Shown here one piece after another: positions 23,893 through 33,961 of a stretch of DNA of 64,000 nt. Position 1 is the first letter of the stretch. Each line of letters begins with the position of its first letter. The stretch covers positions 1,364,001 through 1,428,000 of the forward strand of contig NZ_CP046452.1 in assembly GCF_009734385.1 (NCBI RefSeq). Reading direction: 5' to 3'. The DNA comes from Corynebacterium kalinowskii (GTDB lineage Bacteria; Actinomycetota; Actinomycetes; Mycobacteriales; Mycobacteriaceae). A model generated the notes under the pieces. It worked only from the letters and a program-made list of their open reading frames with translations. It was not told where the DNA came from and made no database searches. A program made the translations under genes and the position numbers.

Positions 23893-25167
23893 CTACCTTT
23901 GTGCCGGAACCGGTTGATACACCTGAGGTAGTCCCTCGTGCCCATAAGAGAGCCTGCGGTGTAGGTATTCTAGTGGCCCCTTTTTCCCTAGCAGCTCTAA
24001 TGCGTAGGCCAACACCACACTCACCAGCCAGATAACCGCAGCAATAGCCAGGGTGTCTGCAGCACCCTTCCCTTGGCCGATCCCAAGGGAATAGTTGGTC
24101 ACAAAGATCATGCACAGCAAGGACTGCAACACATAGCCGGACATAGAACGCTTGCCCAATGCTTGGACTGCGACGAGCGGAGCCGGCAACGTGCCCCCTT
24201 CGTTAAGGCGACGTTGGAGAGGCTCAGCAGCCAGCGCGATCATAGCGACGATCCCAGGACCGGTAAATATGCCAAATCCTTGATTGAGCATGAACAAGCC
24301 CAGTTCCCATTCCTTGGGCAACACACCAATGCCGGCCAGGCCTAATGGCACTCCGATGCACACCATGACGCCCAGTGCGACACCAGCGGAAATCTGAAGC
24401 CATCTGCGATAAGTTTCGACATCAGTGAGCACTCCCCTGCGGGCAGCCACAAACCCAATCAGCATCAATGGGCCAATCATCATGATCAATTGAGGCAAAC
24501 TGAATGGAGTAGCCACTGCCAGAATCGCACCCATGAAAAGTTGCCCCCAGTAGCTGTCGTCAATCCAGGGAAGCTGTTCGGAAAAGGCACCGGTACCCAG
24601 CATGCCTCCGGCGCTCAAGGCATTGCCGCTCATTGCATCACTGAAAAAGAGGAAAGCTACTCCGAGGGCAAGGAACAGCAACAGGTTGAGTCCCATGAGA
24701 ACCGCAGCAGAGATGAGCAAGGGTTTGTCACGCACGGCGATACACAGCGCAAGCAGCATGCCAATCAGCCCATACCCGAACATGATATCGCCATAAAACA
24801 TGAAGATGCAGTGCACGAGGCCAAAGAGTGCCAGGAAGCCATACCTTTTTGCAATGAGTTTTCGTGCCGCTGCGAGCGGATACTGGCGCCGATAGAGGCT
24901 CATGGAAATAAGACCAATGCCAAATCCCAAAAGTGTGGCGAACATTGGCAGACCACGTACGTGCAAGAACATGGCACCAATCATGACCGCAATCTTGTCC
25001 GCTACGCTGCCGTCGACAACCCCACCCATCAGCGATGCCAGAGGAGCATCATTCACCGGAGCCCACGCGGTGGCTAGATTTGCCCCCGCAATTCCGAGAA
25101 GCGTGAGGCCTCGCGCAAAATCAGGAGACAGTATTCGTGAAGGGGTGGCTGACACTGCCTGAGGCAC
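23893..25167 (-). CDS. DUF418 (YeiB-like) membrane protein
   Basis: 424 residues with about ten membrane spans. The N-terminus RILSPDFARGLTLLGIAGAN and the later segments GIFTGPGIVAMIALAAEPLQ and GKRSMSGYVLQSLLCMIFV match the DUF418 family, which resembles acyltransferase-3-type membrane proteins and is often called a putative transporter. The substrate is unknown. It sits alone between DUF4190 and the helicase on the same strand. No regulatory element was recognised. Confidence 0.8.
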   Translation of the reverse strand: MPQAVSATPSRILSPDFARGLTLLGIAGANLATAWAPVNDAPLASLMGGVVDGSVADKIAVMIGAMFLHVRGLPMFATLLGFGIGLISMSLYRRQYPLAAARKLIAKRYGFLALFGLVHCIFMFYGDIMFGYGLIGMLLALCIAVRDKPLLISAAVLMGLNLLLFLALGVAFLFFSDAMSGNALSAGGMLGTGAFSEQLPWIDDSYWGQLFMGAILAVATPFSLPQLIMMIGPLMLIGFVAARRGVLTDVETYRRWLQISAGVALGVMVCIGVPLGLAGIGVLPKEWELGLFMLNQGFGIFTGPGIVAMIALAAEPLQRRLNEGGTLPAPLVAVQALGKRSMSGYVLQSLLCMIFVTNYSLGIGQGKGAADTLAIAAVIWLVSVVLAYALELLGKKGPLEYLHRRLSYGHEGLPQVYQPVPAQR

Positions 25168-25232
25168 GATAAAGATCCCGTCTAATCGAAAGTCGGTGCT
25201 AATAAACCTAGGCTAGCACCGACCTACCCCAC

Positions 25233-26933
25233 TCACCACTTCCGAAGATAGGCAATCCGATCACGAAGCTGCTCCGCAGTACACAGGGCAGTCGGCGGCC
25301 CGCCACAGGCGTTGCGAACTTCCGTGTGGACGGCGCCATGCGGACGGCCCGTACGCGATGCCGTAATAGACACCAGCGCATTGAGTTCCTTGCGCAGCTT
25401 AGGAATCTCATCGCTGGCTAGCCCGGCGCGCGGATTATGAGGCTCTGTGCTGGCTGCTTCTTCTTTGCGCTTCTTTTCCTCTGCCGCCCGCGCTTCAACT
25501 TGCTCGGCTTGGCGTTGCCGCAAAAGTGCGCGCATCTGTTCGGCGTCGAGAAGCCCGGGAAGCCCGAGGTAATCGGCCTCTTCTGCAGAACCTGTCAACG
25601 CTCCAGTGCCATAGGTGGAGCCGTCGTAGATGAGGGAATCGAGTTCGGCCTCGGCCCCCAATGCTTCGTAGGCAGGAAGGTCATCTTTTTCATTCTTGAC
25701 CTTGTTTGCCTCGGCAAGGAGTTCGTCATCCCAACCTTCCTTCGGCCGGTCTGGCTTACCCAGGACGTGGTCACGGGAGGTTTCGAGTTTGGCAGCAAGG
25801 TCAAGAAGCACGGGGACCGAGGGCAGAAATACCGATGCGGTTTCCCCTGCTTTACGCTTTCGCACAAAGCGACCAATCGCCTGAGCGAAAAAGAGCGGGG
25901 TGGACGCGGAGGTGGCGTACACACCGACCGCTAGTCGAGGGACGTCAACTCCTTCCGACACCATGCGGACGGCGACCATCCACTCTTCTGTTCCTTGGGA
26001 GAAGGAGGCGATGCGCTCTGAAGCGCCCTCTTCGTCTGACAGGATCACGGCGACCGGAGTAGTCGACAGCCTGCCTAGGATGCGGGCATAGGCTCGGGCA
26101 GTGGTCTTATCGGTAGCGATGACCAGGCCACCGGCATCGGGGATCGACTCTCGCAGCTGCTTGAGCCGGATGTGCGCAGCTTGCAAGACGGCAGGGATCC
26201 ATTCCCCCTTGGGATCCAAAGCAGTTTTCCACGCTCGTGCGGTTTGCTCTGGGTTGAGCGGATCGCCGAGGCGTGCTGCGTATTCTTCGCCTGCACTATC
26301 GCGCCAGCGAGCTTCGCCGGAGTAGGCCAAGAACACGACGGGGCGCACGACGCCGTCACGAAGCGCGTCTGAGTAGCCGTACGTGTGGTCGGACTGGGAC
26401 ACCAGGTGGCCTTCGCCGTCCTCGATGTAGCGCACGAAAGGAATGGCCGAATCGTCTGAACGGAACGGCGTGCCGGTCAGTGCCAATCGTCGTTCCACGT
26501 CCTCGTAGGCAGTGCGGATACCGTCGCCCCAGCTACGCGCGTCGCCGCCGTGGTGAATTTCATCGAGAATCACCAGGCTGCGGCGGGCCGTGGAAATAGC
26601 GTGATGCTTGTAGGGGTGCATTGCCACTTGGGCGTAAGTAACACAAATGCCTTGATACTGGGGGTTGACCACTCCCGAGCTGTTGGAGAAGTTGGGGTCC
26701 AGGGAGATACCAAAGTGGGCCGCTGCCTCAGCCCACTGCACCTTAAGGTGTTCCGTCGGAACGACAACGATGATGCGGTCAACCGTCCGATTTGCCAGGA
26801 TCTCCGACGCTACCGTCAGCGCAAAGGTTGTTTTACCCGCGCCCGGGGTTGCTACAGCTAGAAAATCTTTTGGCTTGGACTCCATGTATTTGTCCAAAGC
26901 TGCCTGCTGCCAGGCACGAAGCTTCCTACTCAC
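25233..26933 (-). CDS. Superfamily II DEAD/DEAH-box helicase
   Basis: 566 residues. Motifs are seen in order: VATPGAGKTTFALTVA (Walker A, about 26-41), DEIHHGGDA (Walker B), ALTGTPFRSD (motif III), then in the second RecA-like domain MVSEGVDVPRLAVGVY (motif V) and QAIGRFVRKR (motif VI). The C-terminal 150 residues contain a charged coiled-coil stretch (EARAAEEKKRKEEAA) and a small domain ending ...LRDRIAYLRKW. Probably a DNA helicase resembling the restriction/XPB type; its partner is unknown. ATG at 26933 overlaps the stop of the DUF3039 gene by 4 bases. Confidence 0.87.
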   Translation of the reverse strand: MSRKLRAWQQAALDKYMESKPKDFLAVATPGAGKTTFALTVASEILANRTVDRIIVVVPTEHLKVQWAEAAAHFGISLDPNFSNSSGVVNPQYQGICVTYAQVAMHPYKHHAISTARRSLVILDEIHHGGDARSWGDGIRTAYEDVERRLALTGTPFRSDDSAIPFVRYIEDGEGHLVSQSDHTYGYSDALRDGVVRPVVFLAYSGEARWRDSAGEEYAARLGDPLNPEQTARAWKTALDPKGEWIPAVLQAAHIRLKQLRESIPDAGGLVIATDKTTARAYARILGRLSTTPVAVILSDEEGASERIASFSQGTEEWMVAVRMVSEGVDVPRLAVGVYATSASTPLFFAQAIGRFVRKRKAGETASVFLPSVPVLLDLAAKLETSRDHVLGKPDRPKEGWDDELLAEANKVKNEKDDLPAYEALGAEAELDSLIYDGSTYGTGALTGSAEEADYLGLPGLLDAEQMRALLRQRQAEQVEARAAEEKKRKEEAASTEPHNPRAGLASDEIPKLRKELNALVSITASRTGRPHGAVHTEVRNACGGPPTALCTAEQLRDRIAYLRKW

Positions 26934-27169
26934 TTCTTGCGCAGACCTCGGTAGATCCGTTCGCAGTCAGGGCAGACTGGGCTGCCGGGCTTGGCTTGTT
27001 TGGTTACCGGGAAAGTCTCACCGCACAGTGCGACGACCATGCGGCCGTTGACGGCCGAGTCGATGATCTGGTCTTTTTTGACGTAGTGGAAGAACTTCGG
27101 AGTGTCGTCGCTTGTCCCGGTGTCTTCCCGGACGTCTGTCTTTTCGATGGTCTTCGTTAACGTACTCAC
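26930..27169 (-). CDS. DUF3039 family protein
   Basis: 79 residues from GTG 27169; ATG at 27181 is an alternative. The conserved core reads TPKFFHYVKKDQI, VALCGETFPVTKQ and GSPVCPDCERIYRGL; the three cysteines could bind zinc. The actinobacterial DUF3039 family is uncharacterised. It is coupled to the helicase through a 4-base overlap, which suggests a nucleic-acid-related role. Confidence 0.85.
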   Translation of the reverse strand: MSTLTKTIEKTDVREDTGTSDDTPKFFHYVKKDQIIDSAVNGRMVVALCGETFPVTKQAKPGSPVCPDCERIYRGLRKK

Positions 27170-27227
27170 GCCCACTATCATGCCCCATCGTGGTGAAGCA
27201 CGTAGCAACAGGATTAAGGTTGTCTAT

Positions 27228-27665
27228 ATGGGCTGGATAACTACCGGGAAAAGGCGCCGCTTCGCTTTTCGACGACCAAAGCCCGCTCTCATCACGGACG
27301 CGACGCGATCTCCTCTCGAAGATTGGGCGCACCGCAAGCGCGTGTATGCCTGGATCCAATTCTCTCGTGTGCCGTTTTTGCTTGCTGCTGGTGCCTCGTA
27401 TATGTGGCTCCATAATTGGATCCTGGCCACGATATTCTTCGTTATTTCGGTGCCGCTGCCCGGAATCGCGGTAGTAATTGCTAATGGTCGTGGCGAGGCC
27501 AAGGACGAGCGCACCAAGCAGGTGTACAAGCCACAAGTTGCCCGGGCGCGACAACAGCAGGTCGAGCAGACTCTCGCTCTGAAGCAAGAACAGGCGCAGA
27601 CGCTCGAGCTCGGCCAGGCACCTTCGCAACCCGAGTCGCCGCCAACGATCATTGACCACGACTAG
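27228..27665 (+). CDS. DUF3099 family membrane protein
   Basis: 145 residues from ATG 27228 (MGWITTGK). PALITDATRSPLEDWAHRKR is the family signature, followed by two membrane spans (VPFLLAAGASYMWLHNWIL and ATIFFVISVPLPGIAVVIA) and a Gln/Glu-rich, probably disordered tail. Function unknown. It is divergent from the DUF3039 gene, an arrangement conserved upstream of sigB and dtxR in related genera. Confidence 0.82.
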   Translation: MGWITTGKRRRFAFRRPKPALITDATRSPLEDWAHRKRVYAWIQFSRVPFLLAAGASYMWLHNWILATIFFVISVPLPGIAVVIANGRGEAKDERTKQVYKPQVARARQQQVEQTLALKQEQAQTLELGQAPSQPESPPTIIDHD

Positions 27666-27701
27666 ATTCTTAACCCCCTGGACATAAGGACTGTGCCCAA
27701 C

Positions 27702-29198
27702 GTGACTTCTTCTCCTGCCCAGCTCGCAGCTGTTGCCCCTACCTTGGTGGCAGCATTTAAGACTCACCGGTTTACGTTGGAGGGCCTGATGGATCTCCTC
27801 GGCCCGGCAGGGATGGCAGCCTGGCGCAGAGGCGAACCGGCCGCGGTACGCCGACTGTGTCGCGCCGACGAAGCCCTCCCGCTGCTGGTACGTGCATTCC
27901 TACTCAAAGACGAGGTTTCTTTCGATAGCCTTGCTCAGCTCATTGGTCCCGAGGTAGCGGCGCTCATCCTCGAAGACGGCTCTGTCGCTTTCGACATCAT
28001 CCCGCACGTCGTCGAAGGCGAGGACCACTGGGTCTTTTCCGACGTAGATGCCTCGATGGTGCAGCATGTACCCGGCCCGGACCACGTGTTAGGTGTTGGC
28101 GCGGCTTCCCTCTCACTTCTTGCCACAGTTCCTCTTGATCCAGTGGATGCCGTGCTCGATCTAGGTACTGGTTCCGGCATTCAGATTCTCGGTCAGCTGG
28201 GCGTCGCAAAGCGCGTGGTGGGCACCGACGTGCACGCACGCGCCCTCGACTTCGCCCGCGCAACTCTCGCGGGGAACGACCATGTCGAGCTGCGCGAAGG
28301 TTCCTGGTTCGAGCCAGTTGCTGGTGAGAAGTTTGATCGCATTGTGGCTAACCCGCCGTTCGTTGTCGGTCTGCCACAGATCGGACACGTGTACCGGGAT
28401 TCCGGATTGAGTTTAGATGGCGCCAGCGAACTGGTTGTTTCACAGCTCGCCGACCACTTGAAACCCGGCGGTACCGCACATGTCCTCGCCGCATGGGTAC
28501 ACACTGACGCTGACCGCTGGCAGAGCCGGGTCGCTTCCTGGCTACCAGATACCGGAGTGTGCGCCTGGATTGTGCAGCGCGATGTAGTCGATCCCGAAAT
28601 GTACGTGGGCACCTGGCTGCGCGACGAGTCCATTGACCCACGTTCGCCTGAAGCGCGCGAACGGACAGAGATCTGGCTGGATTACTTCGCCGAGCATGGG
28701 GTCACCGGCATCGGTTTTGGTTACGTAGCGGTGCAGCGCCTTGACGACGACGTCCCCTCCGACATCCTCGCTGAGGAACTCAGCCACGACTTCAGCGATC
28801 CTCTGAGAGACGAAGTCAGCGAGTACTTCCTGCGCTGCCAGTGGCTCCGAGAAGTCACCACGCCCGACATCCTCGCTTCCCAATTTCTGGTCCGCCCCTC
28901 GCTCGCAAGTGAGAAGATTGCGATACCGGACCAGGAACAAGGCATGGGCTTTGCCACTGAGCTCACCAGAATTACCCGCATGGACGGGCCTCGGTGGAGC
29001 CATGAAGTAGATGAGCATCTGCTGCGCATCGTTTCCGGCTTGCACCCGGCAGGGCTGTCGCTGGGAGAGATTATCGACCTGTACGCCATGGCCAATGACG
29101 TGGATGTGGAGACTTTCGGCCCTGCCGCCGTCGGAGCGTGCATCGATCTTATTCGCCACGGGTTCATCATCCCGTCAGAGTTATTCCAGGAGAACTAA
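27702..29198 (+). CDS. HemK/PrmC-like SAM-dependent methyltransferase
   Basis: 498 residues from GTG 27702 (AAGGA 11 bases before); GTG at 27693 is possible. The N-terminal ~140 residues are a helical domain. The central methyltransferase domain has [16 protein letters not shown] (SAM binding), [14 protein letters not shown], and the catalytic [10 protein letters not shown], an NPPF motif typical of enzymes that methylate amide nitrogen of glutamine or the amino group of adenine or guanine. The C-terminal ~200 residues include a winged-helix-like region. The target is unknown: a protein glutamine or an RNA/DNA base. The stop overlaps the dtd start by one base. Confidence 0.85.
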   Translation: MTSSPAQLAAVAPTLVAAFKTHRFTLEGLMDLLGPAGMAAWRRGEPAAVRRLCRADEALPLLVRAFLLKDEVSFDSLAQLIGPEVAALILEDGSVAFDIIPHVVEGEDHWVFSDVDASMVQHVPGPDHVLGVGAASLSLLATVPLDPVDAVLDLGTGSGIQILGQLGVAKRVVGTDVHARALDFARATLAGNDHVELREGSWFEPVAGEKFDRIVANPPFVVGLPQIGHVYRDSGLSLDGASELVVSQLADHLKPGGTAHVLAAWVHTDADRWQSRVASWLPDTGVCAWIVQRDVVDPEMYVGTWLRDESIDPRSPEARERTEIWLDYFAEHGVTGIGFGYVAVQRLDDDVPSDILAEELSHDFSDPLRDEVSEYFLRCQWLREVTTPDILASQFLVRPSLASEKIAIPDQEQGMGFATELTRITRMDGPRWSHEVDEHLLRIVSGLHPAGLSLGEIIDLYAMANDVDVETFGPAAVGACIDLIRHGFIIPSELFQEN

Positions 29199-29632
29199 TG
29201 CGCGCAGTTTTGACTCGGGTCTCATCCGCCAGCGTTCGCGTGGATGATAAAGTCGTCGGCGCTATCAATTGCCCGGAAACAGGCGGGATTCTCGCCCTCG
29301 TGGGTGTGGGTCGCGAAGATAGCTCTGATGCCTGGGAAACCATGGCACGCAAAATTGCCGAACTTCGCATCCTCGACGGAGAAAAATCTGTAGAGGAAGT
29401 GGGTGCGCCGGTTCTCTTGGTCAGCCAGTTCACCCTGCACGGCCGTACAGCTAAAGGTCGCAGACCGTCGTGGAGCGATGCCGCTCCCGGCGAAGTAGCG
29501 CAACCAGTTATCGCGCAAATAGCCCAGGCACTTCGAAGCCGAGGAATCACCGTGGAAGAAGGGCGTTTCGGCGCAATGATGCAGGTAGCCAGCGTCAACG
29601 AAGGGCCGTTCACGGTTATCGTCGAGTGCTAA
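29198..29632 (+). CDS. dtd: D-aminoacyl-tRNA deacylase Dtd
   Basis: 144 residues from ATG 29198, overlapping the preceding stop (TAATG). It removes D-amino acids, and glycine mischarged on tRNA-Ala, from tRNA. Family motifs are [17 protein letters not shown] at the N-terminus, [18 protein letters not shown] (the SQFTL motif) and [11 protein letters not shown], corresponding to the cross-subunit Gly-Pro motif, here with Glu instead of Asp before Gly. Length is normal. It is co-transcribed with the methyltransferase upstream. Confidence 0.94.
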   Translation: MRAVLTRVSSASVRVDDKVVGAINCPETGGILALVGVGREDSSDAWETMARKIAELRILDGEKSVEEVGAPVLLVSQFTLHGRTAKGRRPSWSDAAPGEVAQPVIAQIAQALRSRGITVEEGRFGAMMQVASVNEGPFTVIVEC

Positions 29633-29664
29633 TGGGCCAAAACCGAGAAAGATTTTTGGCAATC

Positions 29665-29693
29665 GGGAACTCAATCGGACCGCTGTCCGTTAG
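29665..29693 (+). promoter_or_regulatory. SigH-type promoter of sigB
   Basis: GGGAAC (29665-29670) and CGTTAG (29688-29693), 17 bases apart, match the corynebacterial SigH (ECF) consensus of GGAAT/C and C/TGTT. It lies 35 bases before the sigB ATG. Control of sigB by SigH is known in Corynebacterium glutamicum. Confidence 0.65.
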
Positions 29694-29727
29694 TAAGGGT
29701 AGAACCTAAGACGAGCAGGAGGCACCA

Positions 29728-30717
29728 ATGACTCAACCGTCCACTGAAGCTATTGATGGAGCAGAGGTAGATCGCGGCAGCCGTCGTGGTCATTCCAATG
29801 ACAATCCTTCTGCGGACCTAGTCCGCGTCTACCTCAATGGAATTGGCAAGACTCCCCTCTTGAACGCTGAGGAAGAGGTCACCCTCGCGCAAGACATTGA
29901 GGTTGGTCTTTATGCAGAGCATTTGTTAGAAAATGAAGCCGATACGCTCACTCGCGCTAAGAAGCGTGACCTTAAAGTGTTGGTCAAGGAGGGCAAGAAA
30001 GCCCGAGCTCACCTCCTAGAGGCCAACCTCCGTCTAGTAGTTTCATTGGCCAAGCGCTACACCGGCCGAGGCATGCCCCTGCTTGACTTAATCCAGGAAG
30101 GCAACCTCGGCCTTATTCGTGCGATGGAGAAGTTTGACTACTCCAAGGGCTTTAAGTTCTCCACTTATGCCACGTGGTGGATCCGCCAGGCAATCACCCG
30201 AGGTATGGCTGATCAGTCCCGTACTATCCGCCTCCCTGTCCACCTCGTTGAGCAGGTAAACAAGCTCTCCCGCATCAAGCGTGAGCTGTACCAGAACCTG
30301 GGTCGCGAGGCTACTAATGAAGAGCTCGCAGCAGAATCCGGTATCGACGAGTCCAAGATTGAAATGTTGCTTCGTCAGTCCCGTGATCCAGTGAGCCTGG
30401 ATATGCCAGTCGGCGCCGACGAGGAAGCACCTTTGGGCGACTTCATTGAAGACTCCGAGGCAACGGATGCCGAAACCGCTGTCGTCGCTTCGCTGCGCCA
30501 TTCCGACATCCGCTCTGTTCTCGGCACCCTCGAACAGCGAGAGCAGGACGTCATCTGCCTGCGCTACGGACTCGATGACGGTGTTCCACGCACCCTGGAC
30601 CAGATCGGCCGCAAGTTCGGTCTCTCTCGTGAGCGAGTTCGACAGATCGAGCGCGAAGTCATGGCGAAGCTGCGTGACGGCGAGCGCGCCGACAAGCTTC
30701 GTGACTACTCTGTCTAA
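29728..30717 (+). CDS. sigB: RNA polymerase sigma factor SigB
   Basis: 329 residues, a group 2 sigma factor without the long N-terminal extension of SigA. Regions 1.2 ([16 protein letters not shown]), 2 ([31 protein letters not shown]), 3 ([18 protein letters not shown]) and 4 ([33 protein letters not shown]) are complete. It serves general stress and transition-phase genes. The ATG follows AGGAGG. A SigH-type promoter lies directly upstream. An imperfect terminator lies at 30731-30777. The sigB-dtxR-galE order is typical for Corynebacterium. Confidence 0.97.
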   Translation: MTQPSTEAIDGAEVDRGSRRGHSNDNPSADLVRVYLNGIGKTPLLNAEEEVTLAQDIEVGLYAEHLLENEADTLTRAKKRDLKVLVKEGKKARAHLLEANLRLVVSLAKRYTGRGMPLLDLIQEGNLGLIRAMEKFDYSKGFKFSTYATWWIRQAITRGMADQSRTIRLPVHLVEQVNKLSRIKRELYQNLGREATNEELAAESGIDESKIEMLLRQSRDPVSLDMPVGADEEAPLGDFIEDSEATDAETAVVASLRHSDIRSVLGTLEQREQDVICLRYGLDDGVPRTLDQIGRKFGLSRERVRQIEREVMAKLRDGERADKLRDYSV

Positions 30718-30730
30718 TCCCCCTTGGGTA

Positions 30731-30777
30731 CCCCTTCGTGCTCTCCCGCTTTTCGCGGCGGAGCCGGAGGGGTTTTA
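30731..30777 (+). terminator. Imperfect terminator of sigB
   Basis: CCCCT and AGGGG, together with the inner pairs CTC/GAG and CCGC/GCGG, form an interrupted stem that ends in TTTT. It lies 14 bases after the sigB stop. The rest of 30778-30940 carries the dtxR promoter region; no gene was seen. Confidence 0.55.
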
Positions 30778-30940
30778 CTTTGCACGCCACGACGATGTCC
30801 GATGCGCTACTATTAGGACCATTGCGGATGCGACCACGTTCGTATCCATCATCTCGTTTCGGCAACGCACATCGCCCTCCTCACGCGGTTGAGCAGGACG
30901 CGACACGCATCGCCTGCCCTCCCAGAAAGGTCGAGAGTTC

Positions 30941-31618
30941 TTGAAGGACTTGGTTGACACCACCGAAATGTACCTGCGGACGATCTATGAGCTGGAAGAA
31001 GAAGGCATCACTCCCCTGCGCGCCCGCATCGCCGAGCGTCTGGACCAATCAGGCCCTACTGTCAGTCAGACGGTCGCCCGAATGGAGCGCGACGGCCTGG
31101 TCCAGGTAGCATCCGATCGCAGCTTGAAAATGACGGAAGCCGGTCGCGCTCTCGCTACTGCTGTGATGCGTAAGCACCGCCTAGCTGAGCGGTTGCTCAC
31201 CGACGTCATCGGCCTCGAAATCGAAAAGGTCCACGAAGAAGCGTGCCGCTGGGAGCACGTGATGAGTGATGAGGTGGAGCTACGTCTGGTGGAGGTGCTG
31301 CAAGAGCACACCACCTCTCCGTTCGGAAATCCAATTCCAGGTCTAGACGAACTCGGTGTCAGCGAAACCACTGTAGCCCTCGGAAAGCGGATAGCTGACT
31401 TGCCTCGTGACAAGACAGTGCATGCCCGCGTGAAGCAGATTAATGAGATTATTCAGGTCGAAACCGACATGGTCGGACAGCTACGCGATGCCGGAATCAC
31501 ATTAGGCGCCGACATCACCGTCGTTAATCGCAAAGTTGGCGCCGAAATCCAGTCCGGGGAGACCACTGTCACGCTTCCTGAGGACCTTTGCCACGCCATC
31601 CGTATCGACGTTCTTTAA
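30941..31618 (+). CDS. dtxR: Iron-dependent repressor DtxR
   Basis: 225 residues, starting with TTG at 30941 after AGAAAGG. It has an N-terminal winged helix (about 1-73), a dimerisation/metal domain (74-140) and a C-terminal SH3-like domain. All metal ligands of the diphtheria protein are conserved: Met10, Cys102, Glu105 and His106 at the primary site, and His79, Glu83 and His98 at the ancillary site. With Fe2+ bound it represses iron-uptake and haem-acquisition genes. TTG starts are unusual, and this one is fixed by homology ([16 protein letters not shown]). Confidence 0.97.
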   Translation: MKDLVDTTEMYLRTIYELEEEGITPLRARIAERLDQSGPTVSQTVARMERDGLVQVASDRSLKMTEAGRALATAVMRKHRLAERLLTDVIGLEIEKVHEEACRWEHVMSDEVELRLVEVLQEHTTSPFGNPIPGLDELGVSETTVALGKRIADLPRDKTVHARVKQINEIIQVETDMVGQLRDAGITLGADITVVNRKVGAEIQSGETTVTLPEDLCHAIRIDVL

Positions 31619-31645
31619 CAAAAGCTCGAGGAAATCAGGGAAAAC

Positions 31646-32635
31646 ATGAAGGTCTTGGTCACCGGCGGTGCCGGTTACGTCGGCAGCGTCTGCGCGCATG
31701 TACTTGTTGAGGAAGGTCACGAAGTGACCATTCTTGACAATCTGACTACCGGCAATCGCAGCGCCGTTCCGGAAGCTGCGACCTTTGTCGAGGGCGATGT
31801 CAAGGACGTCATTGCGGATGTGTTGGCCGGCGCTGACTTCGATGCAGTGTTGCACTTTGCAGCCCGCTCGCTAGTCGGTGAATCTGTAGAAAAGCCTGAC
31901 GAGTACTGGCATGACAACTTCGTCACCACGCTCACGCTGCTCGATGCTATGCGTTCTCACGGTGTTAACAACCTCGTGTTTTCCTCCACGGCAGCTACTT
32001 ACGGTGAGCCTGAGGTTGTCCCAATCACCGAGGACATGCCAACTTCACCGACCAACGCCTACGGTGCCACAAAACTGTCCATCGATTACGCCATCACCTC
32101 ATATGCCAAAGCTTTCGGGCTTGCCGCCACTAGTCTGCGCTACTTCAACGTGGCTGGCGCTTATGGCGCGGTCGGCGAGAATCGCGAGGTAGAAACTCAC
32201 CTGATCCCCCTCGTCCTCCAGGTTGCGCTCGGACACCGCGACAAGATCATGATTTTTGGGGATGACTGGCCAACTCCAGACGGCACCCCGGTCCGCGATT
32301 ACATTCACATCCGTGATCTCGCCGATGCGCACCTCCTAGCTATGGAAACTAACCAGTCTGGCAGTCATCGCATCTTCAACCTCGGTTCTGGAGATGGCTA
32401 TTCGGTACGTCAGGTGATCGACGTGTGCCGCACCGTCACCGGACACCCGATCCCCGCGGAAGTGGCACCGCGCCGCGCAGGTGACCCCGCAACACTCATT
32501 GCCTCGTCTGAGAAGGCCCAACGCGAGCTTGGTTGGGCTCCGTCCCGAACTGACCTCGAGACGATCGTCTCCGACGCCTGGGCGTTTACCAAGAATCTAG
32601 GGTCGGCTGCGCACAGCGCACGTCGCGTTCGCTAG
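31646..32635 (+). CDS. galE: UDP-glucose 4-epimerase GalE
   Basis: 329 residues, short-chain dehydrogenase fold. [10 protein letters not shown] (7-16) binds [12 protein letters not shown] carries the catalytic Ser/Thr, [10 protein letters not shown] has the Tyr-x-x-x-Lys pair, and [10 protein letters not shown] is the substrate loop. It interconverts UDP-glucose and UDP-galactose, providing galactose for arabinogalactan. The ATG lies 28 bases after the dtxR stop, preceded by GAGGAAA-type sequence, so the genes are probably co-transcribed. The end overlaps the convergent DUF4192 gene by 4 bases. Confidence 0.96.
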   Translation: MKVLVTGGAGYVGSVCAHVLVEEGHEVTILDNLTTGNRSAVPEAATFVEGDVKDVIADVLAGADFDAVLHFAARSLVGESVEKPDEYWHDNFVTTLTLLDAMRSHGVNNLVFSSTAATYGEPEVVPITEDMPTSPTNAYGATKLSIDYAITSYAKAFGLAATSLRYFNVAGAYGAVGENREVETHLIPLVLQVALGHRDKIMIFGDDWPTPDGTPVRDYIHIRDLADAHLLAMETNQSGSHRIFNLGSGDGYSVRQVIDVCRTVTGHPIPAEVAPRRAGDPATLIASSEKAQRELGWAPSRTDLETIVSDAWAFTKNLGSAAHSARRVR

Positions 32636-33732
32636 CTGCTCAGCAACGCCTTCCGAGCCAGCATTGCACCCTCATAGCACGCCTGGTAAAGCATCTCCAG
32701 CCCGCCACAATGCAACGCTTCCACCATCAGCACGGTGAGCCGGTGCTTTGGCGCACCTTCGTGAGCCAACTGAAGGGCCTGTAGTACTCGGTGCTTTTGC
32801 CCTGTGTACGAGGCCGAAAGCGCTGCGCAACACAGCGCACTCGCTTTCGTTTCGTAGTCAGTGGATCGCGCAATGGCGACGCTCAACGCGTAGAAAGCCT
32901 GCGCATAGTCAGACACTGCCCACTGCAAGAGAGGATCGCGCAAGCTCGGGTGGGAAAAATACACCGCACATTGTTCGATCAGGTCCATGTCTTCGCAGAT
33001 CTCCTCCGGAGTTAGCTGCTGGGAAATGATGGTATCGATCACGTCCTGGACATCATCGAGCAATGAATCGACCATGTACTCGGCCTCTTCCGGGCTGCTT
33101 TCTTCCAGGGCCGCCAGCAGCGCCAGCGCGTGTTGTCTTCCGCGTTTGCTTAGCCCGCGGCGGTCGCGTCGAGTTGTGTTCGGATTCGGCTGCGAAAGGA
33201 ACGCATAGCTTTCCGCGCGCGACAACTCTGGGAGCTCCCCGCGCCGTCGAAAAGCTTCCATCGACGGAGCGGCCAGAATCTCCGCTACCTGTCCGCGGTC
33301 CCAGTCATCGCGTCCGGAAGTGAACGGCCCAAGTTCAGCGGCGGACTCGCCCCCAATGCGTTCATAGGGCGCACCCGAGTACAGTTCCGGCACATGCCAG
33401 ACGGCGGCCAGTGGCAAATCTAATTCGAGGCAAAGATCCTCAAACTCTAGGGCAGCCGACGCTGATGCCTCGCTTCCGATAGCCACGGCGAAGATCAGGT
33501 GGGGTTCGAAGCCACAGACATAACCAAGAAAGTCATGGGGCTGATCAAGGTGTTCGATGTCGGCGCGGAGCATCGGACCAAGTGTGTAGCGACAGCCGGT
33601 GTCCGAGTTGTCCTCACGGTGGAACAGAAAGACAATGAGGCTTTCCTCCGGGTGATAGCCGAGGCTGCCAGGGATATTGGAGAAGATGAAACCAGGTGTC
33701 ACATGAGTTGTGTGCTCTGAATAGTATGTCAT
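32632..33732 (-). CDS. DUF4192 family protein
   Basis: 366 residues from ATG 33732 (MTYYSEH); the frame is open to 33780. The N-terminal [21 protein letters not shown] is the family signature, matching the usual ...LLAAVPHLLGFRPADSLV-type start. [20 protein letters not shown] lies in the middle, and the C-terminal half is helical with repeat-like units ([21 protein letters not shown] and [15 protein letters not shown]). Actinobacterial family of unknown function. It is divergent from the PAC2 gene across about 230 bases that hold promoters but no other gene. Confidence 0.82.
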   Translation of the reverse strand: MTYYSEHTTHVTPGFIFSNIPGSLGYHPEESLIVFLFHREDNSDTGCRYTLGPMLRADIEHLDQPHDFLGYVCGFEPHLIFAVAIGSEASASAALEFEDLCLELDLPLAAVWHVPELYSGAPYERIGGESAAELGPFTSGRDDWDRGQVAEILAAPSMEAFRRRGELPELSRAESYAFLSQPNPNTTRRDRRGLSKRGRQHALALLAALEESSPEEAEYMVDSLLDDVQDVIDTIISQQLTPEEICEDMDLIEQCAVYFSHPSLRDPLLQWAVSDYAQAFYALSVAIARSTDYETKASALCCAALSASYTGQKHRVLQALQLAHEGAPKHRLTVLMVEALHCGGLEMLYQACYEGAMLARKALLSS

Positions 33733-33961
33733 GCCTGCAGTATCTGGGAAACTCGCGCTCCTCACGGTTGGGGTTGCCACCGAGTCACGCCTGGCTGTGG
33801 AAAACTCGAGTTATCCACAAGGTCTCTGGATTGAGATTGGACACTGTCATGCACGGGCATGGAATAATGAAGGATTCATACCTGTTGGATGCAGTACCAG
33901 GTTGGCTAGTCCAACCGAACCAAGCAATACACTGACAACAGCGACACTAGGAGGAGACGAC

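Noticed and set aside
23866..23895. Possible DtxR box near TTAGTGCTTAACCTAC
   Set aside because: Only one half-site fits the 19-bp consensus.
33731..33961. N-terminal extension of the PAC2 protein
   Set aside because: It covers the intergenic region; a near-perfect binding site precedes the ATG at 33962.
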